Shown here in pieces: positions 18,820-35,627 of a DNA stretch of 64,000 nt (position 1 is the stretch's first letter; each line of letters begins with the position of its first letter). A program made the translations under genes and the position numbers. This DNA comes from Acinetobacter sp. WCHA55 (GTDB taxonomy: Bacteria > Pseudomonadota > Gammaproteobacteria > Pseudomonadales > Moraxellaceae). The notes under the pieces are model-generated. The model was given only the letters and a program-made list of their open reading frames with translations. It was not told the origin of the DNA and did not search any database. The stretch is taken from the NCBI RefSeq assembly GCF_002165305.2, contig NZ_CP032286.1:1922001-1986000 (forward strand), written 5' to 3'.

Positions 18820-20951
18820 GACTTTAGCACCTCAGCAGCTTTTTGTTGTTTTGATTGATTTAAAATCTGATCTCGCGGTCCATCCATCACGATCTTTCCA
18901 TCGTTCACCACAATAATCCGATCGACAAGTTCTAAGACCGCACGACGATGTGTCGCAATAATCATAGTTTTAGGTCTTAACCAGTGCTTTAAATGATCAA
19001 TTAGTTGTTTTTCTGTGACTTCATCTAAAAATGATGTTGGTTCATCAAGCAGTAAAATATTCGGCTGACAAATTAATAAGCGTGCCATTAATAAAGCCTG
19101 ACGCTGTCCACCTGAAAACCCTGTACCACCTTCTAAAATTTGAAAATCGAGCCCTTCCTTTTTAGCTTGAATAAAATCGAGTGCACCTGTGATTTTTAGG
19201 ACATTTAAAATTTCTTGATCACTGGCCAGAGGTGCCCCAAGTGTCAAATTCTCTCGAACTGTGCCAAAAAAGAGATGTGCATTTTGATTGAGCAATCCCA
19301 TATCTCGCCTTACATCTGCGGGATCAATCAGTTTTAATTCCAGTCCATCAAGTTTAATTTTGCCTTGTGTGGGTTCTTGCATCCCCGATAACAACTGTAA
19401 TAAGGTCGATTTACCTGCACCATTTCGTCCAAGAATCGCAATTTTTTCGCCAGCTCTTATGACCAATTTAGCAATGTGTAAGTTGGGCTTTTCATCTCCA
19501 TCGCTGTATTTAAAGCTAACATCTGTTAAGTCATAATCACCATTGATCATAGGTCGATGAATTAAATGTCCCCGTTCAGGTTGATCAACAGCACGTTTCA
19601 TCAATTCATCTAGACCTGTTTTTGCAACTTTTGCCTGTTGTAAGCGCCCAAGTACCCCTGCAATTTGGGCTATAGGTCCAAGCATTCGAGAAGACAACAT
19701 CGAACATGCCACCAATGCCCCCGTTGTCATTTCACCTTTCATGACCGCAAAACATCCCACTAACACGACAACAGCAAAGGTCAACCCTTGAATCTTCTGT
19801 GTCCATGCATTCAACACACCCACCAACTTTCTCTGACGCATGGAAATATCTGCAGAAATTTCATTCATGCGGTTCCATTGATTTTGAAACCGAGACTCAG
19901 CTCTAAGCAGTTTAATGTCTTCAATACCCTGTACCACTTCAACGAGCATAGCATTACGAATTGCACCTTCACGCATACCTTCTTTCGCTAGTTTTGCTAA
20001 AGGCTTTTGAATCAGTAGACCCGGCAAAATCATCAAAGGAACAACCACGAGCATGACCCAAAACAGATTGCCACCAATAAGCCAGAAGATGACTAAGAAC
20101 ATCAAGAAAAAAGGTAAATCGGCAATTGCTGAAATGGTGGTTGAAGTCACCAGTTCACGAACCCCTTCTAATTCTCTAATTTGAGAAATAAATGTCCCTG
20201 TTGATTTTGAACGTTCTTTATTTTTAATGCGTAATGCATGGCCAAAGACCCGATCCGATATTTTTAAATCTGCTCTTTTACCAATAATGTCAGATAAGAA
20301 AACCCGTGCAACGCGTATCGAAAACTCAAAAATTGCAGCAATTAATACCCCACCTGCCAGTACCCACAACGTTGGGATTGACTGTGCTGGAATAACACGG
20401 TCATAGACATTCATAGAAAATACGACGGTTGCTAATGCAAGGATATTCGCCATGAGAGAGGCAAACATAATGTCGATATACCGTTTCCAGTCTTGTAATA
20501 CGATGCTCCAAAACCAACTGGCTTCATAAGGTTTGATGTATTCATCGACACGGACATCACTCACCGATTTTTCAGGTCGAATGATATAAACAAAGCGAAT
20601 ATGTTCTTGTAGCTTCGTAATGGTATAGGTTTGTGTAAGCCCTTCGTCAGCGCTGAATTGGATGCTGATATTGCCATCTGAATCTGCTTTTTCAATTACA
20701 GCGACTTGTCCATCCGATAACTCGACAACAACAGGTAATAACCATGGATTGAGCAAATCTTGACTGAATGGTACTTGACGTAAACTCATCCCCAGTTGAC
20801 GGGTTATGAGTGTCAGAGTCTCTACGATAGAATCACTTTGATTCCAGTTGAGTTGCAAACGAAGTTGTTCTTCTGATGTTTCAATACGATAGTGCTTTGC
20901 AATACGAAGCACTGCTTTTAGCCATGGTTGGTAATTTAATGAACTGCTCAT
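18816..20951 (-). CDS. Type I secretion ABC transporter (LapB-like, ABC plus C39-like domain)
   Basis: A 711-residue permease-ATPase. An N-terminal C39-like domain (about 1-135) lacks the catalytic cysteine-protease signature and so probably docks the unfolded substrate, as in other RTX exporters. The six-helix membrane domain spans about 155-430. The ATPase has Walker A (ILGRNGAGKSTLLQLL), signature FSGGQRQALLMARLL, Walker B NILLLDEPTSFLD and the switch histidine IIATHR. Length and domain order fit LapB/RtxB exporters. It is four-base coupled to both neighbours and exports the RTX adhesin by its C-terminal uncleaved signal. Confidence 0.92.
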   Translation of the reverse strand: MSSSLNYQPWLKAVLRIAKHYRIETSEEQLRLQLNWNQSDSIVETLTLITRQLGMSLRQVPFSQDLLNPWLLPVVVELSDGQVAVIEKADSDGNISIQFSADEGLTQTYTITKLQEHIRFVYIIRPEKSVSDVRVDEYIKPYEASWFWSIVLQDWKRYIDIMFASLMANILALATVVFSMNVYDRVIPAQSIPTLWVLAGGVLIAAIFEFSIRVARVFLSDIIGKRADLKISDRVFGHALRIKNKERSKSTGTFISQIRELEGVRELVTSTTISAIADLPFFLMFLVIFWLIGGNLFWVMLVVVPLMILPGLLIQKPLAKLAKEGMREGAIRNAMLVEVVQGIEDIKLLRAESRFQNQWNRMNEISADISMRQRKLVGVLNAWTQKIQGLTFAVVVLVGCFAVMKGEMTTGALVACSMLSSRMLGPIAQIAGVLGRLQQAKVAKTGLDELMKRAVDQPERGHLIHRPMINGDYDLTDVSFKYSDGDEKPNLHIAKLVIRAGEKIAILGRNGAGKSTLLQLLSGMQEPTQGKIKLDGLELKLIDPADVRRDMGLLNQNAHLFFGTVRENLTLGAPLASDQEILNVLKITGALDFIQAKKEGLDFQILEGGTGFSGGQRQALLMARLLICQPNILLLDEPTSFLDEVTEKQLIDHLKHWLRPKTMIIATHRRAVLELVDRIIVVNDGKIVMDGPRDQILNQSKQQKAAEVLKS

Positions 20952-22564
20952 GACACCACCTCAAGTCCCTGAATAGGCGTATTATTTAATTGATAAACAG
21001 CTCTACTACGGCCAGTAATTTCAATATATCGAATCAGTGCTGTATAAATATCATAGCGAGCAGCTTCAATTTCCTGAGCAGCGCCATGTATTGCTTGTTC
21101 AGCATTGAGCAAGTCAACAACAGTTCGTGTGCCTAATTTATATTGTTCTTGATAGAGTTCTTTGGTTCGTTTTGTGGTTTCACGTCGTTGAGCAAGAACC
21201 ACCATTTGCTTTTGCTTGCCTTCCACTTCTGTCTGAATCAAACGAGTTTGATCCAATACATCTAAATAAACAGTGCTGACTTGTGCTTTGGCTGCTTCCT
21301 CTGCATAGCTAGCGGCACGGTTTCTCGCACTAATTGCTCCACCTTGAAAAAAGGTGCTTGAAGCTTCGAGCATGATGGAATTATAAAAACCATCATCTTC
21401 GTTATTATTTGGATTACGACCATTTACCGCCTGACTTAGGCTGCCTTTAATATTAAAAGTCGGATAAACATTTAATTTGGTTTGTTGCTTCTGAAATTTT
21501 GCAATCTGAACCGCCGTTTGTGCGGCCATCATTTTTGAAACGTTATTAAAATCAATTTCATCGTATAACCCTGCTTTTTCAACTAAAAAACTTGGCATAT
21601 TTACATTTATATTTGAAACGTCGTATCCCAATAAAGTTCTGAGTTTTTGTTGATACTGATGCAACTGGGCTTCCTGAAACACCTTGGTCGATTGAGCTGC
21701 TTCTAAATTTGACTGTGCTTGAATCGGATCTGCTTGGCTACTGATACCAGCTTGTGCACGTAATCGCGCAATTTCAGCGATACGACCAATACCACTAATT
21801 TGTTGATCGGCAATTTTTACGAGCTCTTCATAGCGTTTGATGTTCACAATTGCATTGGCTACTTGGTATGAAATATCATCAATTTCAAGTAATAACTGCG
21901 CTTGGTCTTGCATCAACTTTGCTTGTTCAACTGTCACAGCACTTTTTACTTTGCCGAAGTCATAAAGCATTTGTGTCGCAGAAATACTAAAAACTTGTCG
22001 ACCACGCTCTCCTGTCGTAAAGTCACCAGTATTAAATCCTCCTGAAATTTGAGGAAAATACTGTGATTTGACGGTATCAATATTTGCTTGCTGCTGAGCA
22101 ACTTCCGCAATGCCTTGAGTAATTTCCGGACGACGTTGCAATGCCTGCCGAATCGCATCTAAAAAATCCAGTTGGCTTCTTTTTGTTACAGCGACAGACC
22201 TTACACTACTACTTGGTATGCCAGCCGTCACTGCGGCGGTTATTTGGGGTAACTCTTGGACTGACGATGTATTGGTGAATAAACGATTAAAATCATCAAT
22301 TTTAATCGTATTTGATTGATCGTCAGGTTTAGGCTGCCATATTTGATTGATTTTACTTTTAACAGAAGATGGTTGTTCTGTGTTGGCACTTGCAAATGTC
22401 ACGGGAAACAACAAAGCAAAACTTAAATATAAAGAGGAGTGCCAAAGACCAGAATTCTTAAGCATACAAATAAAATACGTTCTTTTTTCGGCAATCGACC
22501 ATTTGTTCATTAAAAAGATGGATTCAGATTTTGATTCAGAGCGAATCATTTCCTTTTTTTTCAT
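20948..22564 (-). CDS. TolC-family outer-membrane channel of the type I system
   Basis: A 538-residue TolC-like protein with tandem OEP repeats (QAIRQALQRRPEITQGIAEV near residue 138, and the second half with TVVDLLNAEQAIHGAAQEI). The start at 22564 overlaps the glycosyltransferase stop by four bases, but the only convincing signal peptide (MLKNSGLWHSSLYLSFALLF, then a cleavage-like FASA/N) begins 33 codons later at 22465. Either the internal ATG is the true start, or the mature precursor has an unusually long N-terminal extension. The channel completes a dedicated T1SS with the two downstream genes. Confidence 0.88.
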   Translation of the reverse strand: MKKKEMIRSESKSESIFLMNKWSIAEKRTYFICMLKNSGLWHSSLYLSFALLFPVTFASANTEQPSSVKSKINQIWQPKPDDQSNTIKIDDFNRLFTNTSSVQELPQITAAVTAGIPSSSVRSVAVTKRSQLDFLDAIRQALQRRPEITQGIAEVAQQQANIDTVKSQYFPQISGGFNTGDFTTGERGRQVFSISATQMLYDFGKVKSAVTVEQAKLMQDQAQLLLEIDDISYQVANAIVNIKRYEELVKIADQQISGIGRIAEIARLRAQAGISSQADPIQAQSNLEAAQSTKVFQEAQLHQYQQKLRTLLGYDVSNINVNMPSFLVEKAGLYDEIDFNNVSKMMAAQTAVQIAKFQKQQTKLNVYPTFNIKGSLSQAVNGRNPNNNEDDGFYNSIMLEASSTFFQGGAISARNRAASYAEEAAKAQVSTVYLDVLDQTRLIQTEVEGKQKQMVVLAQRRETTKRTKELYQEQYKLGTRTVVDLLNAEQAIHGAAQEIEAARYDIYTALIRYIEITGRSRAVYQLNNTPIQGLEVVS

Positions 22565-23646
22565 TTATAAAATTTCTCATTTGCCAACATGCGCACTTGC
22601 TGTGTCTTCGGGTACTTTTTTTCTGTTAGCAATTTTTGCATGGCTTCCTGGCCTTTCTTTTTATATATTTTACAATAGGTTGCTGAAACAGCCAACTCAT
22701 CTAATGCTCGCCACTCATAGATACTTGCATCCACAAATAATCCGTCTTTGGGGCTAGGAATATCGATAGCTTGCATAGCAAAATAGCAAGCTAAGTCAAA
22801 GTCTTTTTTTAGCCGATAGTAACGTGCTAGAGCATAGAGTGGTTCAGCACGCGACTGATTTGAAATCCATGATTTTAAATATTCACGATGAATGATGTCT
22901 TCATCTAACCCTAGACGTTCGGCCATTTGTGCCGCCCGAAATTGGGCCATCCAGCGCTCTTCCTCCCAACCAACTGCTACAGCACGCTTTAAAAAATACT
23001 CTCGTGCTTTTTCAAACATGCCAGCATCACGGTAACTTTGTGCCAAATAAAAAACATAGCGCAAATTATCTGGCTCATCTATGAGTCCTTGTTCCAGCAA
23101 AGCAATATCATTGAGATATGTATTTTTATTTTTTGCTCGAGCACCATCATGCTGAACAAATATGTTCAAGCCTTCAAGTGTTTGCCAACGATGTAATTGC
23201 TGTGAGTGAAGATATTCATGTATGACCCCTTTCCAACTCCACTCTAGAGCTGTAGAAATCATGGCATTACGTCGATAACGCAAAGCGCCATAAATCACTG
23301 GAAAATAATAGGCTTTCGCCGTAAGTGCAGGTAAAACAAAATCTTCAGCGGCTTGTAACTGTTCATCCGCATCAATGAATAAGAGATAATCCGCAACAGG
23401 CAGATCTTCTGAGACAGCAAGCTGTAGTGCCTCTGTACGGTTGTACCCAAAATTTTTCCAAGGCCGTTCATATAGCTGCCCAGGAATGTCTTTTAAATAG
23501 TCTTGAATAATGTCCTGAGTACCATCACTAGAACCAGTATCTACAATGCACCATGAATCTATCCAAGGTTTAACTGACGCCAAACATCTTAAGATGACAT
23601 GCGCCTCATTTTTAACAATCATATTTAGGCGAATATGCTTTTTCAT
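22561..23646 (-). CDS. GT2-family glycosyltransferase with TPR-like C-terminus, inside the adhesin operon
   Basis: A 361-residue cytoplasmic glycosyltransferase. The N-terminal GT-A domain has LNMIVKNEAHVILRCLAS, the nucleotide-binding VDTGSSDGTQDII, and the metal-binding DxD-like motif LFIDADEQL. The C-terminal half (about residues 180-340) is helical and resembles TPR or half-TPR repeats (NLRYVFYLAQSYRDAGMFEKAREYF). GT2 proteins of this build include protein or peptide glycosyltransferases as well as lipopolysaccharide enzymes. It lies between the adhesin gene (92-base gap with a hairpin) and tolC (four-base overlap), so its expression is tied to the secretion system. The simplest inference is that it modifies the adhesin before export; acceptor and sugar are unknown. 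Confidence 0.82.
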   Translation of the reverse strand: MKKHIRLNMIVKNEAHVILRCLASVKPWIDSWCIVDTGSSDGTQDIIQDYLKDIPGQLYERPWKNFGYNRTEALQLAVSEDLPVADYLLFIDADEQLQAAEDFVLPALTAKAYYFPVIYGALRYRRNAMISTALEWSWKGVIHEYLHSQQLHRWQTLEGLNIFVQHDGARAKNKNTYLNDIALLEQGLIDEPDNLRYVFYLAQSYRDAGMFEKAREYFLKRAVAVGWEEERWMAQFRAAQMAERLGLDEDIIHREYLKSWISNQSRAEPLYALARYYRLKKDFDLACYFAMQAIDIPSPKDGLFVDASIYEWRALDELAVSATYCKIYKKKGQEAMQKLLTEKKYPKTQQVRMLANEKFYK

Positions 23647-23685
23647 TTATTACTTATATCCAATTCATCAAATACATAGAGAGGA

Positions 23686-23715
23686 GATGCTTTGTGTTTA
23701 AACCCACAAAGCATC
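23686..23715. promoter_or_regulatory. Strong hairpin between the adhesin gene and its secretion genes
   Basis: A perfect 11-bp stem (GATGCTTTGTG at 23686-23696 pairing with 23705-23715) and an 8-base loop lie in the 92 bases between the adhesin stop and the glycosyltransferase start. A T-run follows on the plus strand, but on the coding (minus) strand the stem is followed by TCCTCTCTATG, not a U-run. It is therefore more likely a partial terminator, RNA-processing or mRNA-stabilising element than a full stop for the operon. Confidence 0.6.
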
Positions 23716-23738
23716 CTTTTTTATTCCTTTCCTTCTGT

Positions 23739-31265
<7,527 letters not shown>

Positions 31266-32018
31266 ACAAATAACCCTCTGAAATGGTATTGATTTTTTAT
31301 TTCCGTCCAAAAATAAAAAAACTTTTTTTTGGTCTTATTAAACTTAAACAACTTTTAGCTACTCATAGCCTGTACGTTCTTATTTTTCATTAAATAAAAA
31401 AATGAGTATTAAAAGTAAACTCCTTCTTCTTCTTAGAGTTTTACACTAGTTTATTATTCTTTAAAATACACATGTATAAGCTCACTCAAAACCAACAAAT
31501 TTTATTAAGATTTTTTAAAATATCTTATCAATATTTCTTTAAAAAAAATAAAAACCCGATTTTTTAAAAATTATTTTTTCAATTAAAAACAAATAGATAT
31601 ATACAAATAAATATTTTAATAAATTGAAAAATGTATATTTAAAAAAACATATACATTAAAAACATAATTGTTTTTTTATGTAACATAAAGAATAAAAAGC
31701 ACATTTTTTTTATGGATATTTTTGAGAACGAAATCACAATAATATGTATTTATTGTATTTAAAAACACAATATCTCACACACCAAGTACCACCCATTGTC
31801 AAAAATATAAAATCACTATTTTGATTTCACACACACTTTTTTTTATTTTAGATACCCATACATCTAAGTACTAAATTAAAATAAAACTAATTTGTATTTT
31901 TCTGGATAAACATCACTTGCACAAAATTTGCATATCATCTTTATCAGTTAAAAAAACTAGAGAATATTTTACTAATAAACTCTAGTTCTCTAGTCCAAAT
32001 AAATTATAGATTTAAGGT
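31266..32018. promoter_or_regulatory. Long, very AT-rich regulatory region upstream of the adhesin operon
   Basis: About 750 bases without a plausible gene, between the adhesin start and the 3' end of the cysteine desulfurase gene (same strand). It is dominated by A and T tracts (31310-31900) and contains many TATAAT-like and TTG-like hexamers, so I cannot choose a promoter. Such a region is typical of xenogeneic silencing (H-NS-like) and of highly regulated surface-protein genes. No tRNA, riboswitch or IS end was recognised. Confidence 0.5.
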
Positions 32019-33194
32019 CTAGATAAAAGATAACTGTATTGTTTCTTTTTGCTCCTTTAAAACCATTACTAAATGCTTCAATAATATTTCTATATGATCT
32101 TGCGTGGTATATATTCCAAAACTAAAGCGCACGGTATTCGAAGCTAACTCTTCATTAAGCCCTAAAGCATTTAATACATGGGATGGAGCTGCATGATGTG
32201 AATTGCAAGCAGAGCCACTAGAAACGGCGGAAACTTGTTTAATTGCAAAAAGAATAGCCTGTGCTCGTTCTCCTAAAAAACTTACATTCAAATAATTTGC
32301 AACATGCTCAGTAGGATGTCCGTTAAGTTTTACAGGGGTCAGTGCTTGTAAACCTGTTAAAAATTTCTTTCTTAAATTTTGAATGCGCTGTTGTTCTTGA
32401 ACCAGATTAATTTTAGCCAGTCTGCAAGCTTCCCCCATTCCTACAATTTGATGTGTGGCTAAAGTTCCAGAACGTAACCCTTGCTCATGCCCCCCACCAT
32501 GGATTTGAGTCTTTATTTGCTTTTGCACGTCTTGGCGAACATATAATGCGCCAATGCCTTTGGGGCCATATATTTTATGTCCAGATAAACTGAGTAAATC
32601 AACATGCATCGTCTGAACATCAATTTTTGTCTTTCCTGCGGCTTGGGCAGCATCGACATGGAATAAAATTTGGTGTTGATGTGCAATATTACCGATGGTT
32701 TGAATATCAGTTAAAGTCCCTATTTCATTATTTACCATCATCAGGGAAATAAGTACGGTATTGGGTTGAATAGCTTGTTTTACCTGTTCAGGATGAATGA
32801 GTCCTGTCCCGAATTCAGGTTGTAAGTAAGTCACCTCAAATCCCAGATTTTCTAAGTCTGCGCAGATATCTAACACAGCTTTATGCTCAATTTTACTGGT
32901 AATAATGTGTTTATTTTGATTTTTATACTGATCTAATGTTCCTTTCAGCGCGAGGTTATTCGATTCGGTTGCGCCAGAAGTCCAAATAATTTCTTGAGGA
33001 TTCGCATGAATTAAATTGGCAACGTGCTGTCTAGATGTTGCTATATGTCTTGCAGCATCCCAACCATAATGATGGGATTGTGATGCAGGATTTCCAAAAT
33101 CTCCCTCGATAGACAAACATCGAATAATTGCCTGAGTGATTTCAGGGAGAATAGGTGTTGTTGCTGCATAATCAAGGTAAATAAGTCTGCTCAT
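32019..33194 (-). CDS. Cysteine desulfurase (NifS/IscS-like, class V aminotransferase fold)
   Basis: A 391-residue PLP enzyme that releases sulfur from L-cysteine as an enzyme persulfide and yields alanine. Visible features are YLDYAATTP at the N-terminus, TSGATESNNLAL, the PLP-binding lysine in LSLSGHKIYGPKG (about residue 205), RSGTLATHQIVG, and the mobile catalytic cysteine in VSSGSACNS (about 326). It is an additional copy outside an isc cluster: no iscU, iscA, hscBA or fdx is nearby. It lies downstream of the S-compound uptake and salvage operon on the same strand, but a strong terminator separates them. The context suggests handling of cysteine released by that operon; alternatively it supplies sulfur for tRNA thiolation. 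Confidence 0.88.
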   Translation of the reverse strand: MSRLIYLDYAATTPILPEITQAIIRCLSIEGDFGNPASQSHHYGWDAARHIATSRQHVANLIHANPQEIIWTSGATESNNLALKGTLDQYKNQNKHIITSKIEHKAVLDICADLENLGFEVTYLQPEFGTGLIHPEQVKQAIQPNTVLISLMMVNNEIGTLTDIQTIGNIAHQHQILFHVDAAQAAGKTKIDVQTMHVDLLSLSGHKIYGPKGIGALYVRQDVQKQIKTQIHGGGHEQGLRSGTLATHQIVGMGEACRLAKINLVQEQQRIQNLRKKFLTGLQALTPVKLNGHPTEHVANYLNVSFLGERAQAILFAIKQVSAVSSGSACNSHHAAPSHVLNALGLNEELASNTVRFSFGIYTTQDHIEILLKHLVMVLKEQKETIQLSFI

Positions 33195-33295
33195 TTTTAT
33201 CTCTATAGAATAATTAATTTAAAATGATTATAGATGATAAAATTGATTCTATTTATATTGATTTAATCATACCTTATAAATAATGTTAGAATTAT

Positions 33296-33335
33296 AAAAA
33301 AATCGTTGATTAGATTATTAATCAACGATTTTCTA
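33296..33335. terminator. Terminator at the end of the sulfur-compound operon
   Basis: A perfect 12-bp stem AATCGTTGATTA (33301-33312) pairs with 33319-33330 around a 6-base loop. On the minus strand it is followed by a run of seven T residues, so it ends transcription of the ABC operon (last gene stops at 33378). It separates that operon from the cysteine desulfurase gene. Confidence 0.88.
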
Positions 33336-33377
33336 TTTAAATTAACGTTATTTATAATGAAAAAATAATATTTAATA

Positions 33378-34166
33378 CTATAAAACTCGTGACAGAAAAT
33401 TTTTGGTTCGTTCTTCATGGGGATGCTCTAGTACTTGTTGAACAGAACCTTGCTCAACAATTCTTCCTTGATCCATAAATACCACATGGTCAGCAACTTC
33501 TCGGGCAAAACCGATTTCATGTGTCACAATCACCATGGTTTTTCCTAGTTTAGCTAAGCTTTTGATTACATTCAAAACCTCTCCAACTAGTTCAGGGTCT
33601 AAAGCTGATGTTGGTTCATCGAATAAAATCACTTTGGGGTCTAAAGCTAATGCTCTGGCAATCGCAACCCGTTGCTGCTGACCACCAGAAAGCTGTTTGG
33701 GCCATGCTTCAACTTTGTCCCGAAGTCCGACTAAACCTAATAGTTGATTGGCTTTTAAAATTGCTTGATCTTTACTAAGCTTTTTATGTGCTAAAGGAGC
33801 TTCAATAATATTTTGTAAAACATTTAAATGGGGAAATAAATTAAAATTCTGAAACACATAACCCACAGATTTGCGTTGTTTTAAAATATCTCGTTCTTTT
33901 AATTCGTAGAGTTTATCGCCTTTTTTACGATAACCTATAAACTCATCATCAATTTGAATAAATCCAGCATCTACACGTTCTAAATGATTTATCGTACGCA
34001 ATAAAGTAGATTTACCCGACCCAGATGGGCCAATAATTACCGTCACTGAGCCAGCTGGAATATCAAGACTAATATCGTGTAATGCAGGATGTCCTGCATA
34101 GTTTTTAAATACATGGCTCACTTGAATATGACCATTTGCAGGAGATGTTGATTGATTAATTATCAT
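33378..34166 (-). CDS. ABC transporter ATPase, polar amino acid/cystine type
   Basis: A 262-residue ATPase of the GlnQ/TcyN (HisP) group with Walker [18 protein letters not shown], signature [15 protein letters not shown], Walker [17 protein letters not shown] and switch-region [12 protein letters not shown]. It is the last gene of the eight-gene operon and overlaps the permease gene by 11 bases. It powers import of the compound captured by the two lipoprotein binding proteins encoded upstream, probably cystine-like or S-substituted cysteines (inference from operon parallels). Confidence 0.92.
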   Translation of the reverse strand: MIINQSTSPANGHIQVSHVFKNYAGHPALHDISLDIPAGSVTVIIGPSGSGKSTLLRTINHLERVDAGFIQIDDEFIGYRKKGDKLYELKERDILKQRKSVGYVFQNFNLFPHLNVLQNIIEAPLAHKKLSKDQAILKANQLLGLVGLRDKVEAWPKQLSGGQQQRVAIARALALDPKVILFDEPTSALDPELVGEVLNVIKSLAKLGKTMVIVTHEIGFAREVADHVVFMDQGRIVEQGSVQQVLEHPHEERTKNFLSRVL

Positions 34167-35073
34167 AGCTAGCTCCTATCCGTGCTTGAGTCGTGTGTGG
34201 CTGTGCTTTCTTAAAAAAGGCAAAACTATTAATTGCTGACTTACGTTCTCCTTTTGCCAGTATTTTTTCGATATACCACTGCACGAGAGAAAATACGCTC
34301 GTTAAAATGACATACCAAACGGCAGCGACCATCAATAATGGAATCACTTCTTGGTTACGGTTATAGATCATTTGTACTGTATAAAAGAGTTCAGGCATTG
34401 CCAAAACATAGACAATTGATGTGCCTTTAGATAAACCTACACATTCGTTGATAATGGCTGGAATGATGCTGCGAATCGATTGCGGTAGAATAATGCGTGT
34501 AGTCCGGCGCCACCATGACAAACCTAGTGCAGCTGCGGCTTCGAATTGACCATGATCTACAGACAAAATGCCACCACGGATAACTTCGGCAGTATAGGCA
34601 CTTTGAACAATCACCAAACCGACTAAAGCTGTTGAGAACTGGTCCAGTGCATTGATGGTTTTAAACTGGGCAAAGACCGTGTCGGTAAAAGGAATACCAA
34701 CATTGATATATTCATATAAATAAGAAAAGTTATAGAGAATAATCAACACCAATAGCAGTGGTAATGATCTGAACATCCAGATATACACCCATGCCAGTGA
34801 GCGAATTAGCCAAGATGATGACAATCTCATCATCGCCACAATGGTTCCTAAAATTAGACTGAAAACGATTGACCAAAATGTCAGTTTCAGCGTCATCATC
34901 AAACCCTGTAGAATCGCAGGGTTAAAGAACCACTGTCTAAAGACAGGCCAGCCCCAGTTTGGATTAGAAAATATCGATTCTGCGACCACAGCAATTATTA
35001 ATATCGAAAATGCGACACCAATGTAGCGTAGCGGATGACGTGCTGGAATGATTTTATAGTGTTCTAAACTCAT
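34156..35073 (-). CDS. ABC transporter permease, polar amino acid/cystine type
   Basis: A 305-residue inner-membrane permease of the HisM/TcyL family. After an N-terminal extension with one hydrophobic segment it has the core membrane domain and the cytoplasmic EAA loop [24 protein letters not shown], which docks the ATPase. Only one permease gene is present, whereas the B. subtilis TcyJKLMN operon has two, so a homodimer is expected. It overlaps the GNAT stop by four bases and the ATPase start by 11. Confidence 0.9.
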   Translation of the reverse strand: MSLEHYKIIPARHPLRYIGVAFSILIIAVVAESIFSNPNWGWPVFRQWFFNPAILQGLMMTLKLTFWSIVFSLILGTIVAMMRLSSSWLIRSLAWVYIWMFRSLPLLLVLIILYNFSYLYEYINVGIPFTDTVFAQFKTINALDQFSTALVGLVIVQSAYTAEVIRGGILSVDHGQFEAAAALGLSWWRRTTRIILPQSIRSIIPAIINECVGLSKGTSIVYVLAMPELFYTVQMIYNRNQEVIPLLMVAAVWYVILTSVFSLVQWYIEKILAKGERKSAINSFAFFKKAQPHTTQARIGASYDN

Positions 35074-35618
35074 GCGACCTCCTTTTGCAGTAAAGTCTTT
35101 CTAAAAGGAAGTCCACCGTGTAAAGGCGCACCAATGTATCGATCAAAATTAAAATCTGGCGTAACTTCAAACTGCGGTTCATAGCCTAGACTCAAATACA
35201 ATTTCACTGCTGGAATTTGTTTAAACCCTGTGGTGAGAAAGATTTTGCTATATCCCGCAGCAAGCGCACTTCGTTCAAGTTCTTTAACTATTTTTGCGGC
35301 CAATCCCTGTTTACGTAAGTCGCGATGTGACCAAATTCGTTTCAGCTCTGCGGTTTCTGCGTCATAACGTTTGTACGCTCCCATTGCAATGACTTCATCA
35401 TCACGTTTAAGCACAACGAATAATCCATGTGGCGGTAAAAAGTCCTCCGCACCTTCATAGCGCTCCCGATGTGTTGCTTTTTTACGCTCATCAATCACTT
35501 GTGCATCCTGACGCGCAAAAAAATCACCATAGATTTCTTCATATTCAGCGAATAACTGATCAAGCAAAGGTTGTGCTTCGGGCACATCAACGGGCATTTG
35601 GATAAATTTTTCTTGCAT
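35070..35618 (-). CDS. GNAT N-acetyltransferase, candidate S-alkylcysteine N-acetylase (SnaA/SnaB-like role)
   Basis: A 182-residue GCN5-type acetyltransferase. The acetyl-CoA-binding segment is visible as WSHRDLRKQGLAAKIVKELE, followed by the C-terminal strand and helix AVKLYLSLGYEPQFEV. It lies inside the transporter operon between the binding-protein and permease genes, four-base coupled to the latter. In the B. subtilis ytmI and yxe operons a GNAT in the same context (SnaA/SnaB) acetylates the amino group of S-modified cysteines before monooxygenase cleavage. Function here is inferred from this operon parallel rather than from residue-level matching. Confidence 0.78.
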   Translation of the reverse strand: MQEKFIQMPVDVPEAQPLLDQLFAEYEEIYGDFFARQDAQVIDERKKATHRERYEGAEDFLPPHGLFVVLKRDDEVIAMGAYKRYDAETAELKRIWSHRDLRKQGLAAKIVKELERSALAAGYSKIFLTTGFKQIPAVKLYLSLGYEPQFEVTPDFNFDRYIGAPLHGGLPFRKTLLQKEVA

Positions 35619-35627
35619 AATGACCTC

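Noticed and set aside
31266..31310. Upstream ATG at 31310 as the adhesin start
   Set aside because: It lacks a ribosome site and would add 15 atypical residues; the ATG at 31265 has AGAGGG at good spacing.
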